A program made the position numbers and the translations under genes. Positions 32,836 to 46,100 of a stretch of 64,000 bases of DNA are shown piece after piece (within the stretch, counting starts at the first letter, position 1; every line of letters begins with the position of its first letter). The notes under the pieces are model-generated. The model saw only the letters and a program-made list of their open reading frames with translations, had not been told where the DNA came from and searched no databases. The stretch covers positions 56,730,001-56,794,000 of the forward strand of contig OX419757.1 of assembly GCA_948567375.1 (NCBI GenBank), written 5' to 3'. Source of the stretch: Lunularia cruciata. Its lineage: Eukaryota > Streptophyta > Marchantiopsida > Lunulariales > Lunulariaceae.

Positions 32836-33607
32836 GAGCAATTTGAGGAACAATTTTAGGAAGTTGATTGTGACACGAGTGTCTTTGCGGCCCTCAATGA
32901 TTTAGACAATGTGAAGAAAGAGAAGTTGAGAGACTACTCTGAGTGGTTCATGGCCTTATTGAACCAAGTTCCAAACCAATTTGGTGTAGTGGATTATTTT
33001 GATGCCCAAGCCATTACCTGGTTCCTTGGAGGATTGTCACCAAAGATTTGTATCTTTGCCAAGGAGAGGAATGTAACGTCCTTGGATAAGGTACTTACCC
33101 ACTATGAGGTGGCTCACTCTCATTCTTCCAAAAACCAAAGAAATTGGGAGAAGAAAGGCAAGAAGCCAAGACAAAGAGCTTCTTGTAGTACTCTTCTTTG
33201 GAGGAATCCTCCACATCTTCTAGTTCTTTGGAATTCAAAGAAGACTCAAAGCCAAGAAGAATATGAAGGCGCGGAGGAAAGAAACTAGTAACACTCCCAG
33301 CAAAAAATGTAAATAAGACTAATAATAAGCTAGAGACTCTTATAAAAGAGTTTGCGGATTTCAAGACCAAATGATTGGAGTGAAGGACCAAAGAAAGCCT
33401 CCTTCATTTGGCCGAGCAAATGTATGGTGCACTACATATGGCAAATCATGCCATGCCATCACGGAGTGTTTGACTTGCAATGCATTTCCAATGCAGCAAA
33501 TTGATTGGGTTCCAAGATGTGATCAAGGTGAGGAAGAGGAGGTAGTGTACCAGACCCAAGAGGTACAGCCTCAGGCAAGCACATTGTATCAAGGTTTGAG
33601 GTATGGA
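32836..33607 (+). pseudogene. gag: gag of old B/C-type element E0, first part
   Basis: Aligns with 57120-57907 of element E1: shared FMALLN, DAQAITWFLG, TSLDKVL and a Lys/Arg/Ser-rich tail, then a zinc-knuckle start (CTTYGKSCH, with CTACGKSGH in E1). 32911-33288 is open but shifts frame at its end. The gag stops at 33607, where a C solo LTR is inserted, and continues at 49679. The capsid N-terminus is replaced by family E sequence. Confidence 0.85.
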
Positions 33608-34070
33608 TGTGGTACCCACATTTTTTTGTTTTTGATTGTTTTGTTACCATTTAAAGCAAAAGTAGATGGTTAGAACCTAAAGAGGGCTAACCTGGGAAGA
33701 AATAAGAAGAAGCGGGAAGGTGAAGTAAAACCCAAAGTTGACCTCAAGTCAAGACGTGAAGTAAGAACCCGTAGACACAAAGACAAAGAAGGAGATGGAG
33801 AGACTTCATATCGGGCAGTGTGACCGGATTCGAAGAACCTATAACAAATGTCTTTGGAGTTGGTGCAATCAAGAAAGTGCACAAGAAGAAAGTAATGACC
33901 TTGGGATCACGAACTTCTTGATAGTGATAGGCAACAACTTCACCAAATTGGAAATTTGAGAGGGCAAGCAATTGAAGAGTGACTGATTGGTGCAGGACTA
34001 TAAAATAACAAGTTGCACAAGGAGGAGGAGCAATGTCCAGTTGCTACCCGGTGCCTATTCAGAGTCGACC

Positions 34071-34762
34071 TATGAGCCGGCCTATCTCTCACTCAGGATG
34101 AACCTGTGATGGCTATTATGGTAGCGCACCATAGACTAAGAAGGCAAGGAACCCCAACTCTATCATACTCCTTCAAGGCTAATACTCCAAGACTCAAGAC
34201 ATTGATCACTAGAGAACTCAATGAGAGAGAGATAGTTGCAAATGAAAGGATGATGAGTACCTCCTCATCCCTTGTTTACATACTTGTGAAATAATTACGC
34301 ACCAAAGTTACTAATTACTGGAGTAACTCAAGTTACTAGGCTAAAAGTCAAGTAAAGTCAAAAAGTAGAAAGGAATATCTATTCACATGGGCATATTCCC
34401 TTAAGCATGTGGTCTTATCTTGACCCAACCACTAAGTCAAGGATTCCTTCAATTGGGCTATCCTTGGACTAAAGAAGAATCCAAAACAAAAAGGCTTACG
34501 GGTCCAAGAGTTCTCAACTCTTTCCTCAAAGCCAAACACCTATGAATAATACCAAGTCAACACACTAAAATCCAAAATAGTGGTGCTCATCTTTTCTACT
34601 TCCTCTAAAGTAAGGTCCCCTCTATCTTAGCTATGATTAACTTTAGCTATTCATGACTAATGTAGAATCATCCTTTATCTCTATATAAATAATATCTTTC
34701 AAGTACTTGTTATACCAAGCTAAATATCACAATACCACACACATGCATAAATGGGTGTTACA
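34071..34762 (-). repeat. A2 3' LTR
   Basis: 692 bp, TATGAGCCGG...GGGTGTTACA in plus orientation. The first TG is changed to TA. Polypurine GGGGGTAAA (minus strand) abuts it at 34763-34771. Confidence 0.93.
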
Positions 34763-34810
34763 TTTACCCCCAGACTAAGTTTTCACTTTGTCCTCAAAGT
34801 GAAGGTCTCT

Positions 34811-37800
34811 CTACTTTTTATGATACATCTTCAACTTATCATGGTTAATCCTATCAAAGTGTCTTCCTCCCAACTCCTTGAGATCATAGGTGTAATTACG
34901 CCACACCTTCTCCACTATGAAAGGTCCAAAGTACTTAGGCAAAAACTTCTTTTGCACTCTCTTGAATCGAATGGAATCAAAAAACATTACCCAATCACCT
35001 TCTTTGAAAGGCTCCACCTTCTTCTTGTCCTGCCTCTTGTCATAGCTCTCCTTTTGCTTCTTTGGGCTTGCTCCACTCAAACCATAGCAACTACTCTTGC
35101 CTCTTCCAACTCCATGAGTTGATCCTTCCTTGACTTCTTTGCATCACCCCCTTGTGCTTTCTTCAATCTCTTATGAATGCTTTGGAAGGTAGGAAGATCA
35201 AAGTGAATAGGTAAGGTAGACTCAATACCATGTACCAATTGAAATGGAGAATATCCAGTGGAAGTCTTCATGGTTGTCCTATACTACCACAAAACTGCAT
35301 GAGTCCTCTTGACCCAATGATGTTTAGCCCCCTCCATTTCTGCATCTTTGGCCAACATCATGCACAAGGTCTGATTGGTTCTCTCTGCCAAGCAATTGGA
35401 ATTTGGCTTATAGGATGTAGTTACTCTATGTGTGATAGAGAAATGTCATAGCATGGCTGTAGTGATGCTTCTTGTAAACTCTCCTCCTCTATTAGAAACC
35501 AACTCCAGAGGGCACCCAAACCTAGTGATAATGTGTTCATAAAGAAATCTCCCAACTTCATCTTCATTCTTGTCCCTCAATGGTCAAGCCTCAACCCACT
35601 TAGTAAGGTAATCAGTAACTACCACAATGTACCGATTGTTCCTCGGGGTTCTATTGAGAGGACCTAAAAAATCAATTCCCCACTTCTCAAAAGGTCCCAG
35701 CAATGGAATTGATCTAAGTGGTAGAGTGGAAGTAGATTTTCTAGCAAAAGCTTGACAAACATGACAAGTTTTGCAATAATCAAGACAATCCTTGAAAATC
35801 CCTCTCCAATGGTAACTTGCATCTAGAATCTTGAAAGCAATCACCTTTCCTGTAAAGTGTCCTCCACATACTAAACCTTCATGAAACTCCTTTATAAGTA
35901 GGATAGACCCTTCCTTACCCACTACTCTTTGAAGTAGACCATCTGCTCCTTGGTGAAAAAGAATATCCTCCACCATTGTGTAAGGTCTAGATCTTGCTGC
36001 AAGGGCCTTCCTCTCCCTAGCATGCATCCCTTCTGGATAGTTACCTCTTGTCACAAAATCCACAATCTCCTTGTACTCCATTGGAACCTCTTGAGTGACT
36101 GAGATTGTCATGAGCTCCTCATCCGAGAAGGAATCATCCGCTGGCTCATCTCTATCATGATCATAAGCTCTAGATAACAAATCAGCATTTGCATGTTTCT
36201 TTCCTGGCCTATCCTCAATGGTGTTATCATACTTAGACAAGAGTTTCATCCACCTTGCTAGTCTCCCTTCAACATTAAGCTTGTTGAAGATGTAATTCAA
36301 AGCCTTGTGATCCGTGACAATGGTGGCTTTCCCTCCAATCAAGTAGTGTCTAAACTTCTTGAGACCAGAGATCACTGCCAACCCTTCTCTCTCCGTGATA
36401 GAGTAGTTCTTTTGTGCTGAAACCATCTGCCTACTAGCGTAAGCTATTGGACGATTATGCCCATCTTGGTCTAATTGACTAAGAGTGCATCCTATAGCTA
36501 CATTAGAAGCATCAGTGTAGAGGATAAAAGGCTTACTCCAATCAAGTTTAGCAAGAATTGGAGCTACAACAAGGGATTGCTTGAACTCCTCAAAAGTTTT
36601 GAGAGCCTCCTTGTCCTCCAAAATCACCATGTAATCTACACCCTTCTTCATGTAGATGGTCAATGCATAAGCCTTGTTGGAAAATGAGAAGATGAACCTC
36701 CTATAGTATCCAACCATCCCCAAGAATTGGTGTAACTTTGTCAAGCTTGAAGGGAATGGAAGGTCTGAGATTTTCCTCACCTTCTCAAGATCAACTACTA
36801 TTCCATCCTTGGAGATGGTGTGCCCCAAAAGAAGACCTTCTTCACATCCAAAAATGCACTTCTCTGGGTTGAGTGATGCATTTGCTGCATCCAAGCATTG
36901 CAAGACCTTGATTAGGTGCTCAAAGTGCTCCTCCTTGCTCCCATAGACACAAAAGTCATCAATGAAGTCTCTCACAAATTTGCCAATGAATAGTTCAAAT
37001 ACCTTGTTCATAAACCGTTGGAATGTGGCTGGAAGATTGCAAAGCCCAAAAGGCATGACCTTGAAAGGTGTGGTGAATGTGGTGAGTTGTTGATGCTCTG
37101 GTGCAAACTTGATTTGGTTATATCCACTATTACCATCTCTAAAACTGTACCTCTCATGACCTGCAACCTCCTCCAAGATCTCATCAATGAATGGCAATGG
37201 GTAGTAGTCCTTCTTGGTTACAGCATTGAGCTTCTTGTAATCCACACATACCCAAAGCTTGCCATTCTTTTTCTTCACAATGACAATTGGAGACACCTAT
37301 TTTGAATTCTCTACCTCAAAGATAAATCCAACCTCCTTGAGCTTATCAATCTCCTCTTTCAAAACCAAAGATATTGGTGGGCTAATGCAACGTTGCTTTT
37401 GGCAAATTGGTCTTGCATGTGACTCCACCTCTCTGTTGTGCTCCTCCAAAGTGACTTCCTTCAATTCCCTATAACTAAAAGCAAACACATGGATGAACTT
37501 GCAGAAAATCTCCTCAAATCTCACCTTCTCCTCCTTGGTAACATTTGGACCATACTTGAGGGTAGATAACCTTCTCTCTACCTCCTCAAGTGTCAATGGT
37601 GATTTATCCAGGTCCTTCAAAACCTTTGGCTTAGGTGAAAAATCCATAGCACACAAATTATACACATCTGAATCAGATTCAGATTCATCCTCCTCCGTGG
37701 AAGTCTCCTCTTCCATGCTTGTGTCCACACTTGAAGCTCCTTCTTTGGAATCTGATTCCCAATAATCAGAAGATGGTGTATCCGAATGTGAAGTGTTGGT

Positions 37801-39621
37801 GGTGTTAGTTATAGGAACTGTGACTCTATGGTTTGATGGCTCAATCCTCAAGTACCCTTTGTGCCATCGATAAGTTCTGCATGCTGCTCTCAACCATGGC
37901 CTCCCAAGAAGTAAGTCATAGCTTGAATCCTTCAAGACTTGGAAAGTCATGAGATTTTGAACTCCCATAACTGAAACTACCACTTTATCCATCACCCCTA
38001 CTGGTCTAACTTGTTGCTTGTTTGCCATTCTCACCACAAATGTTGAAGGTCTTGAGGGTATCATACCCATCTTCTTCATCAACCTTTTTGACATGGCATT
38101 TACCGCTGATCCTCCATCAACAAATGCATCCTTGATGTTATGACCATTCACTCCCACATCAATCTTGGAGGCATATTCACAAGCCTCCCATGGTGTTGGC
38201 TTGGCATCCACCACCCCCATTGATACTAGAGCTTTTGCCTTCTTCTTCCTCTTGCTCCTTGTAGAACTCAAACCACCTCTAAGCTCTTTTCTCAAGGTAG
38301 GGTTCAAAGCAACCAATTGGCCTATTGTGATGTTAACCTTGTGACTACCAACATCCTCCAACACATTGTAGTTCCATTGTTACTTTGAAATGAAGAAATC
38401 CTCCATCCCTAACTTCTTCCTTGGAGTCTTTGTTGTTGATGGTGTTGAGGTCCGAGTGCTCCTAGTAGACATAGGAGTATCCTTGCTTGGAGTAAATCCT
38501 TGAGAAGAATGAACATCCTTTGAAAAACGAGCTCTCTTCTTCTCTTGTGCCAAAAGCTCCAAATTAAGACCCTTGGAGTTTGAGCACTCTCCCTTCTCAT
38601 ACTTGCTCTCAACCACATCTATGGATGATATCCCCTTACCTTTGTTGGGATTAGGAGCCACTTAGGTTTCACTACCTCCCTCTTTATCTCTATTGGCTCT
38701 CTCATAACTCCTTCCTCCATGGTAAGTGGAATTTGGGCAATTCCTTTGGATATGGCCTCTTCCTCCACAACCAAAACAATTTCTATCATTGAAATTGTTC
38801 ACAGGTTGGCTTCCTCTATATGGACAGTTTCCATAACTCCTAAGCCCTCTCCCTAAATTTGGATCCACCTCTCTCTTCTCCTATAGTTGCACCACATTGA
38901 TCTCGAGATCCGCAAGTTGTTATGTGATGGTTTGAAGTGGATCCTTTGGTGGAGGTGCAAGAACTGGAGCAACTACTACTTGTGGTGCAACCCTTGCCAC
39001 CAAAGTATCATAAGTTCCACCATACTTGTAGCCTTGAGGAAGATGCACAACCTCCTTCACCACCAAATCACTCTCATCCCCTTCCAAACTCCCCTCCATA
39101 CAAATTGCGGTCTTGATAGCTTCAACCTTGGAAGAAGGTTTCTCATATTTCACCTTGCTTCTAATTTGTGGTCTCAACCCTCCCACAAAATTCTTGGTGA
39201 GCATGGCCCCTATGCCAATCAGAGTATTCTCCACATCATCTCCACCCTTCCTCAACACTATACAAAATCTGGACTCTAACTTTTCCACTCTTTCCACATA
39301 GACTCTCACTTTCTCTCCATCTCCTTGCTTGAGAAATGTAACCTCACTCATCAATCTCTCATAACTCTCATCAGGAAGAAAGTTCTCAATGAGTGCTGAA
39401 GTCAAAGTCTCCCAAGACTTCTCTTCCCCATCTCTCCTCTCTCTCTTTTGGTATTCTGACTCATACCATGTAAGTGCTGCTTCCTCAAAGAAATCTGGTA
39501 ATAATGAGGCCCACTCATTCTTCCTCCTCTCATTGTTTCCTATGCAAGCTCTCTTGAAGTCTCTCACAAAGGCCTCCACATCTTCTCCATCCTTGCCAAA
39601 GAAAACCGGAAGTTTCCCCAT
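34811..39621 (-). pseudogene. A2 gag-pol, single long frame with point stops
   Basis: From ATG 39621 the blocks 38920-39621, 38662-38868, 38380-38661, 37297-38364, 35584-37296 and 35077-35271 all lie in the same frame. They are separated only by single stop codons (for example TGG to TAG before VSPIV at 37297). One frame change occurs near 35080, before the last block. This shows family A encodes one gag-pol polyprotein of about 1,600 codons. The order is gag, intact-looking zinc knuckle CFGCGGRGHIQRNC, protease with VDGGSAVN, RT with FIDDF, RNase H, integrase with HHCC and core. A short in-frame loss near 37065 removes residues before FKVMPFGL. Confidence 0.92.
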
Positions 39622-39857
39622 CTTAACCCCTCACTATCTTTCTTTTCTCTCAAATTTTTTTTTTCTCTTTTTTTTTCTCTCACTCTATTACTAATAGAAT
39701 ATATACATGACTAATACCACTTGAGAATAATCCACTCTAGGGAACACAAAAGGTTCAGGTTGCTCCAAGATTTCTATAGCAACATCAAATCCTAGAGTGC
39801 ATATTAATCTAACTCTCATGGATAGTTTATCCATAAGTTGAAAGATTATCTCCATCA

Positions 39858-40345
39858 CTAATCTTGAGAACTAGCTGATGAAGGTAGTTGTATTTCTATA
39901 GCTATACTAAGACTCTCTCCAAGATCCTTCACCAAAGTCTCCAAAACTGCTTTTACTCCACTACACTCATGTCCTTTTGGAAGTCCTTCCACTTCACAAA
40001 CCTCACACAACTCCTTGGTCTTAGATCTTCTCCCTCCTAATCTTGGTGAAGAAGGTCCAACATTCAAACCCAAGTCAAGTAAGCCTCTCCTTTCCCTAAA
40101 TCTCTTGCTCTCAAAGGTCAATGGACATGAACTTGCCTTATGCCCGTTCTCTCTACATAAAAATCACTTAGACTCACTTGTTCCTACAATCACTACAATC
40201 CAAGTGGTGTAGGTTTTTGAATCCTCTCAACACTCTCTTCAAATTCTATTGTAAAATCTCTTTTCCTCAAATCCACCCTTACAATCACTTCAAACCCTTG
40301 GGGAACCTTGCATTCTCTCAATTTTCACTCTTGATGACCCTCCAT
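39858..40345 (-). pseudogene. A2 copy of ORF0
   Basis: Corresponds to 9420-9893 in A1. The C-terminal half is open (39858-40121, with CEVCEVEGLPKGHEC). The first zinc knuckle is broken by stops and a frame change near 40140-40200. ATG position 40345 is conserved. Its presence in both full copies supports it as a regular family A gene. Confidence 0.7.
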
Positions 40346-41180
40346 GTTCCCAAGATGAATCTAAACACTCAATCATGCTTTTTGTTGCTCTCAAACTCCT
40401 CATGCATGAGATCTCCACTCTATAGAATTGACCCTTCTTCACAATGTCACTCAAATCTCCCAACAAGTATGTGACAGTCCTCTAAAACTTTTCACACTTG
40501 ATCACAACTCTAGGGCGTCCCTCCCAGAAAAATTTCAAATCTTTTCATCGAGCCATTTGGCCTCAACACCTTTCTATTCAACACACATATTTCAGATTTG
40601 GTCGGAAAACCACCCCCCTCACTTCAAGAACTCATAACTCACTGCGCAAGAACGATCTCTCTCTAATTTTTGTGCCAGCAAGTAGGATAAAATTCATTGA
40701 ATTTCCTTGTAAAATTTCAAGACAATTCACTAAAAATTGAAGAAATAGCACCCTGTACAATTTTCCAAAGAGCATGCAGTTGCGGGAGCACTTTCCCCTA
40801 TCAAATTTCAAAATTTCTAGCATAGTGCACATAGTAGCTCTCACAATAATGTCAAGTGTGCTAACTGAAAGTTAACCCAAGCTATCATGTGTAGAAATTT
40901 CAAGTCCAGATCTCAAACTTGAGATTTTGCCCAAAATCACCTTAATCCCCAAAATCTGCAATCCACCTCACACAGTCTCTCCAATTCCTCTCATGGGCAC
41001 AAGATGTACACAATTACCTCAAAGACATCATAATGAATTACAAGGTATACAAATGGATCTTGGTTCTCTAACATAAGTTCAGCCCTTTTCTCTCCTAATG
41101 TTCTCTCCAAGTGAGCTCTCATAGCCTCCTTCTGCCTAATGTAGAATTGAACGCGGAATATTATCTTGCCTTCTAGAGAG

Positions 41181-41198
41181 GTCTTGGCAACTAAACCA
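41181..41198 (-). other. A2 primer-binding site
   Basis: Minus strand TGGTTTAGTTGCCAAGAC, 4 bases after the 5' LTR. It is the same tRNA-Asp-like site as in A1 with several transitions. Confidence 0.65.
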
Positions 41199-41202
41199 AA
41201 AA

Positions 41203-41899
41203 TGTGAGCCGGCCTATCTCTCACTCAGGATGAACCTCTGATGGCTATAATGGTAGCATACCATGGACTAAGAAGGCAAGGAACCCCAACTCCATCATAC
41301 TCTTCCAAGGCTAACACTCCAAGACTCAAGACATTGCTCACTACACTAGAGAACTCAATGAGAGAGGGATAGTTGCAAATGAAAGGATGGTGAGTACCTC
41401 CTCATCCCTTGTTTATATACTTGTGAAATAGTTACGCACCAAAGTTACTAATTACTGGAGTAACTCAAGTTACTAGACTAAAAGTCAAGTAAAGTCAAAA
41501 AGTAGAAAGGAATATCTATTCACATGGGCATATTCCCTTAAGCATGTGGTCTTATCTTGACCCAACCACTAAGTCAAGGATTCCTTCACATGGGCTATCC
41601 TTGGACTAAAGAAGAATCCAAAACAAAAAGGCTTGCGGGCCCAAGAGTTCTCAACTCTTTCTTCAAAGCCAAACACCTAGGAATAATACCAAGTCAACAC
41701 ACTAAAATCCAAAATAGTGGTGCTTATGTTTTCTTCTTCCTCTAAAGTAAGGTCCCCTCTATCTTTACTATGATTAACTTTAGCTAATCATGACTAATGT
41801 AGAATCATTCTTTATCTCTATATAAATAATATCTCTTAAGTACTTGTAATACCAAGCTAAATATCACAATACCACACACATGCCTAAATGGGTGTTATA
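41203..41899 (-). repeat. A2 5' LTR
   Basis: TGTGAGCCGG...GGGTGTTATA in plus orientation, 697 bp including a 5-base duplication (CACTA) near 41343. The TATATAAAC promoter box is conserved near 41409-41417. Confidence 0.92.
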
Positions 41900-43111
41900 G
41901 ACCCGAAGTGATGCAAATTGCAAATCCGCAAGAAGAGGAGTAGGTTAGGATTTCGGGGACAACCTTCCACAAGAGGAAATTAAGGAAGCACATAATGACT
42001 CCAAAAGTGAGCAAGTAGAGTGTGGTGAGAGGGATTGCAATTCATAGATTAGAAGGAATACCGTGGTTTGAATTCTTGACGAGACTTCACATCATGTTCT
42101 TGGCCTGGAACTAGAACTTTAGTTTTCTAGGTTTCATGGTAGAAATTGCAGCAAGCAATTGTAAAGATGGCCCGAAACATGAGGGGAAGAGAGGGAATCC
42201 CGCTTGATGGATGGAGGCCGGATTGGAGAGTAGTGTTGGGAGGAGAAGCAAGAGAGGTAGGAGGTACCACCTTCTATCCGAAGTGTGATGCTTCAGAAGA
42301 GACTGCCAAAGTAAGGAAGTCGTTCAATCGACCCCGCACTAAGAATGGGTATAAGGTGGATAGTTATAAAGACCCTGAGTGGAGAGGAATAGTGAGTGCA
42401 ATGATGGTCATGCTCAAACCAGAGCAAACCACCTATGTTACTATGCAACAAGCGGTGTTCTTTCACCAAATTTTTGCAAAAGAGGCAGTAGATTGGGCAA
42501 AATATCTGCATCAAAGAGTGGGGCAGATGATTTTAGGATGGAGAAAAGATATGCCACCACATTACTTTGTGCCATTTGCAGTGCACTTTTATTTTGGGTT
42601 GAACTTGCTGACTTTGGAAGAAACAAAGTCAAATGCATTTGCACTTTCATCTAGATTTACGCAAGGAGGCCGATGAAGATGAGCGATATTATATGGAGAG
42701 AGTGCAAGAGGGAGATGTGTACTTGTGGTGCCCACATTTTTTGTTTTTTTCAAAATAAAGAAGAAGAAGTGTATAGAGAAGTCGGATTGCGCCTGTATGG
42801 CCAAAGGAGGAAAAGAAAAGAGTCTTCGGGATGAAACCCAAAGTAAAGTGACTTCGGGTCATAAGGCAAAGTACTCGGAAAATGCCCTATCAGCACACAA
42901 CCCGAAGTAAGGAGTCTTTGTATTGGGGGGAGCTCAACCCGAGGCGAAGTCAGTCTAACAACCTTTTGTCGGGGCAAGAAATTCAAGAAGGGACCGTTCA
43001 AAAACCGGCGTCCCATACGCATGAAGTTTGATTGACAATGATAGGTGCATGCAAGAGGTGTGATTTCTTGGTAGAAACTCAAAGTGAAGAAAGACAAAGA
43101 AAGCGCAACTC

Positions 43112-43118
43112 TATAAAA
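43112..43118 (+). promoter_or_regulatory. TATA box before the LTR-internal ORF
   Basis: TATAAAA at 43112, with the ORF ATG at 43139, 27 nt later. The same spacing occurs at 12070/12097, 52800/52827, 61760/61787 (plus) and 26915/26888, 3382/3355 (minus). Confidence 0.65.
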
Positions 43119-43138
43119 ATCGAACTCACAATGATGAA

Positions 43139-46100
43139 ATGTCGAGTAATTTTCCTTCACCGTTGAGAAGTTGTCTTGCAAGTGATTGTGGGAAGGGAAA
43201 TAGAGTTGGAAACGTGTTAGTGCGTAAGGGAGAAGTCGCAAGAGTGAAATTGAGAGACCATGAGAAGGTAGGAGAGATGGGAGGAGGAAAGAAGAACTCC
43301 AAATTTGCAGTGAGAAATCATGCAATTCAGAGGTTATATGTGATCGCTAGGATCAAAGTCTTGAGCCAACTTTGGATCACCTTCTTGGCGTGGGACTGGA
43401 ACGTGAGTTTTCCAAGTTTCATGACAGAAATCATCAAGAGCAAGTGTCTCGATGGACCCAAGGAGGAAGGGAAGAGAGGAAATCCGGCTTGCTGGACAAA
43501 GTCGGATTGGAGACTAGTACTCGGGAAGGAAGCAGGCTCGGAGCAAGGAGCCACGTTCTTGGGGAAGGGAGAGATAGCTCAAGAAACCCAAGAGGTGAGA
43601 GATGCATTCTTGTCAAAGCGGACAAAGAATGGGTACAAAGTTGAGAGTTACAAAGACCCTGTCAAGAGAGGAATTGTGAGTGCTCTGATGGCAATCCTGA
43701 AGCCGGAGAGAACAACGTATGTGATGAAACACCAAGCGGTGTTCTTTCACAAGTTGTTTGCAAGAGAACCAATCAATTGGGCAAGGTGTTTCCATGGGAG
43801 AACGTGACAAATGGTGTGGAATCTGTGGGATAAATTGCCTCCACACTACATCGTGCCGTTTGCAGCTCATTTCTACCTCAGGTTGAATTTGCTGAACTCG
43901 GCGGAGCAAACTCGGATGGTGTCGCATTTCCATCCCAATTTGAGAAAGGAGGTCGATGTAGAGGAGCAGCAATACATTTTGCAAATCAGAAGCACCGGCG
44001 AGTACTATAAGAAGATAAGGAAGAATATGGAGATCAAAGTGAGTACTCCAAACTCGAAGAAGAGAAGTTGGCAAGGCAAAGCCAAAGACACGAAGAAACC
44101 TTGGAAGACCAGGAAAGGAAACCCAAGGCGAGGCATGGTGGTTATCAAGTCAGAAGATGAAGACTTAGAAGGTGACGTTGAGCTCAAGACCGAAGACTTG
44201 GAGCATGAGGAGGAGCCCGAGCTAACACTACAGAGTGGAGATACGGGTAGCGACAGCAATGAGGGTGGAGAAATGACATCGGCACCAGCTGCTGCAGAAG
44301 AAGAAGAAGTTCAGGCAAAGATCGAGGCCACGGACAACACAAAGTTGGAGGATGAAGTACCTGAGGCAAAAGAAAAGATCGTAGTTCAGAGAGGAGTCCG
44401 CTTGAGACGTAAGGCGAAGTATGATGCAGGTCCGAGTAATGTGCAAGAAGAAGCAAATGCAAGCTTGGGAAGCAAGGCATCCATTCCGATACGAAGACTG
44501 CAGAGAAGAAGGCAATTATCGGATGAACACAAAGTACTGTGAGCCGGCCTGTCTCTCACTCAAGATGAACCTCTGATGGCTTTTATGGTAGCGCACCATG
44601 GGTTAAGAAGGCAAGGAACCCCAACTCCATCATACTCTTCCAAGGCTAACACTCCAAGACTCAAGACATTGCTCACTAGAGAACTCAATGAGAGAGAGAT
44701 AGTTGCAAATGAAAGGATGATGAGTAGCTCCTCATCCCTTGTTTATATACTTGTGAAATAGTTACGTACCAAAGTTACTAATTACCGTAGTAACTCAAGT
44801 TACTAGACTAAAAGTCAAGTAAAGTCAAAAAGTAGAAAGGAATATCCATTCACATGGGCATATTCCCCTAAGCATGTGGTCTTACCTTGACCCAACCACT
44901 AAGTCAAGGATTCCTTCACATGGGCTATCCTTGGACTAAAGAAGAATCCAAAACAAAAAGGCTTGCGGGCCCAAGAGTTCTCAACTCTTTCCTCAAAGCC
45001 AAACACCTATGAATAATACCAAGTCAACACACTAAAATCCAAAATAGTGGTGCTCATCTTTTCTACTTCCTCTAAAGTAAGGTCCTCTTTATCTTAGCTA
45101 TGACTAACTTTAGCTAACCATGACTAATATAGAACCATCCTTTATCTCTCTATAAATAATATCTCTTAAGTACTTATAATACCAAGCTAAATATCACAAT
45201 ACCACACACATGCACAAATGGGTGTTACAATACGAAGGGAAGTGGCCACGCAAGAAGAAGTAACCCCGAGCGATGGAGTCGAGTACCTGCAAGATGTGGT
45301 ATGTCCTTTGCTGGTGAAGTTAGAGTACAAGAGGAAGGAGATGCAGTCGACTTGTCCAGAGGTAAAGACTGTCTTGCAAGTGTTGTCAAGATTAGAAGAA
45401 GAGAACTCGGAGTTGAAGAAGAGTATAACCCAAGGTGAGGAGGAAAGGGAAGTACTATGAGCGGAGGCAGTAGTGAGGACTCAGGTAATTGAAGACCTGA
45501 AGAGAGAAGTAAGATATCAAGAAGATCTTGTGGAGAAGAGTGACATAGCAAGGGAAAGACAAGTAGTTGAATACGAGATCTTGAAGCAGCAGTTTGCTGA
45601 TTCAAGAGTAGAAGTTATCCATGCTATGGCAAGAGTAGCAGCAAAGGATCAAGAGCTTGATAGGGTGATGGAGAGTGTCGAGGAGAAGAAGCAACTCTGG
45701 CAAAGAGAGTTGGCAGCATGGTATAGGGAAGAAGAGAGATTACAAGAGTTACTTCATAATCAGGAGGAGAAGGTTGTACAGAAGGAGAAGGAGAAGGAGA
45801 TGAAGAAAGCCGAGTTCAAAGCGGAATTGGCGATGTACAGGGAGGACTAGCTCGTAGATCAAGAGCAAGAGAGGAAGATGAGATTGGAGCCGTTGAAGGA
45901 GATAGTCCTCAAGATGAACGCAATATTGAGTACAAAGGCTAGCATTCGGATTGAAGAGATGAGGCTGCACGAGTTGAAATTGTTGGTGTAGGAGACAAGG
46001 CAAAGACAGGCAAAAGATACAGATTTGAACGCGTAGTTGATAAGTCTCCGGACTCGTGTAGACAGGAAGATCTTAGAAGTAGAAGATAATATTGCAATTA

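Larger units (their letters stand above)
34071..41899 (-). mobile_element. Full-length family A element, copy A2
   Basis: 7,829 bp between perfect GACC duplications (34067-34070, 41900-41903). It has the same layout as A1, but both LTR edges have decayed (TATGAG at one end, TTATA at the other) and its LTRs differ from each other more than those of A1. The uninterrupted target is visible in the C LTR fragment near 28538-28550. It is older than A1. Confidence 0.95.
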
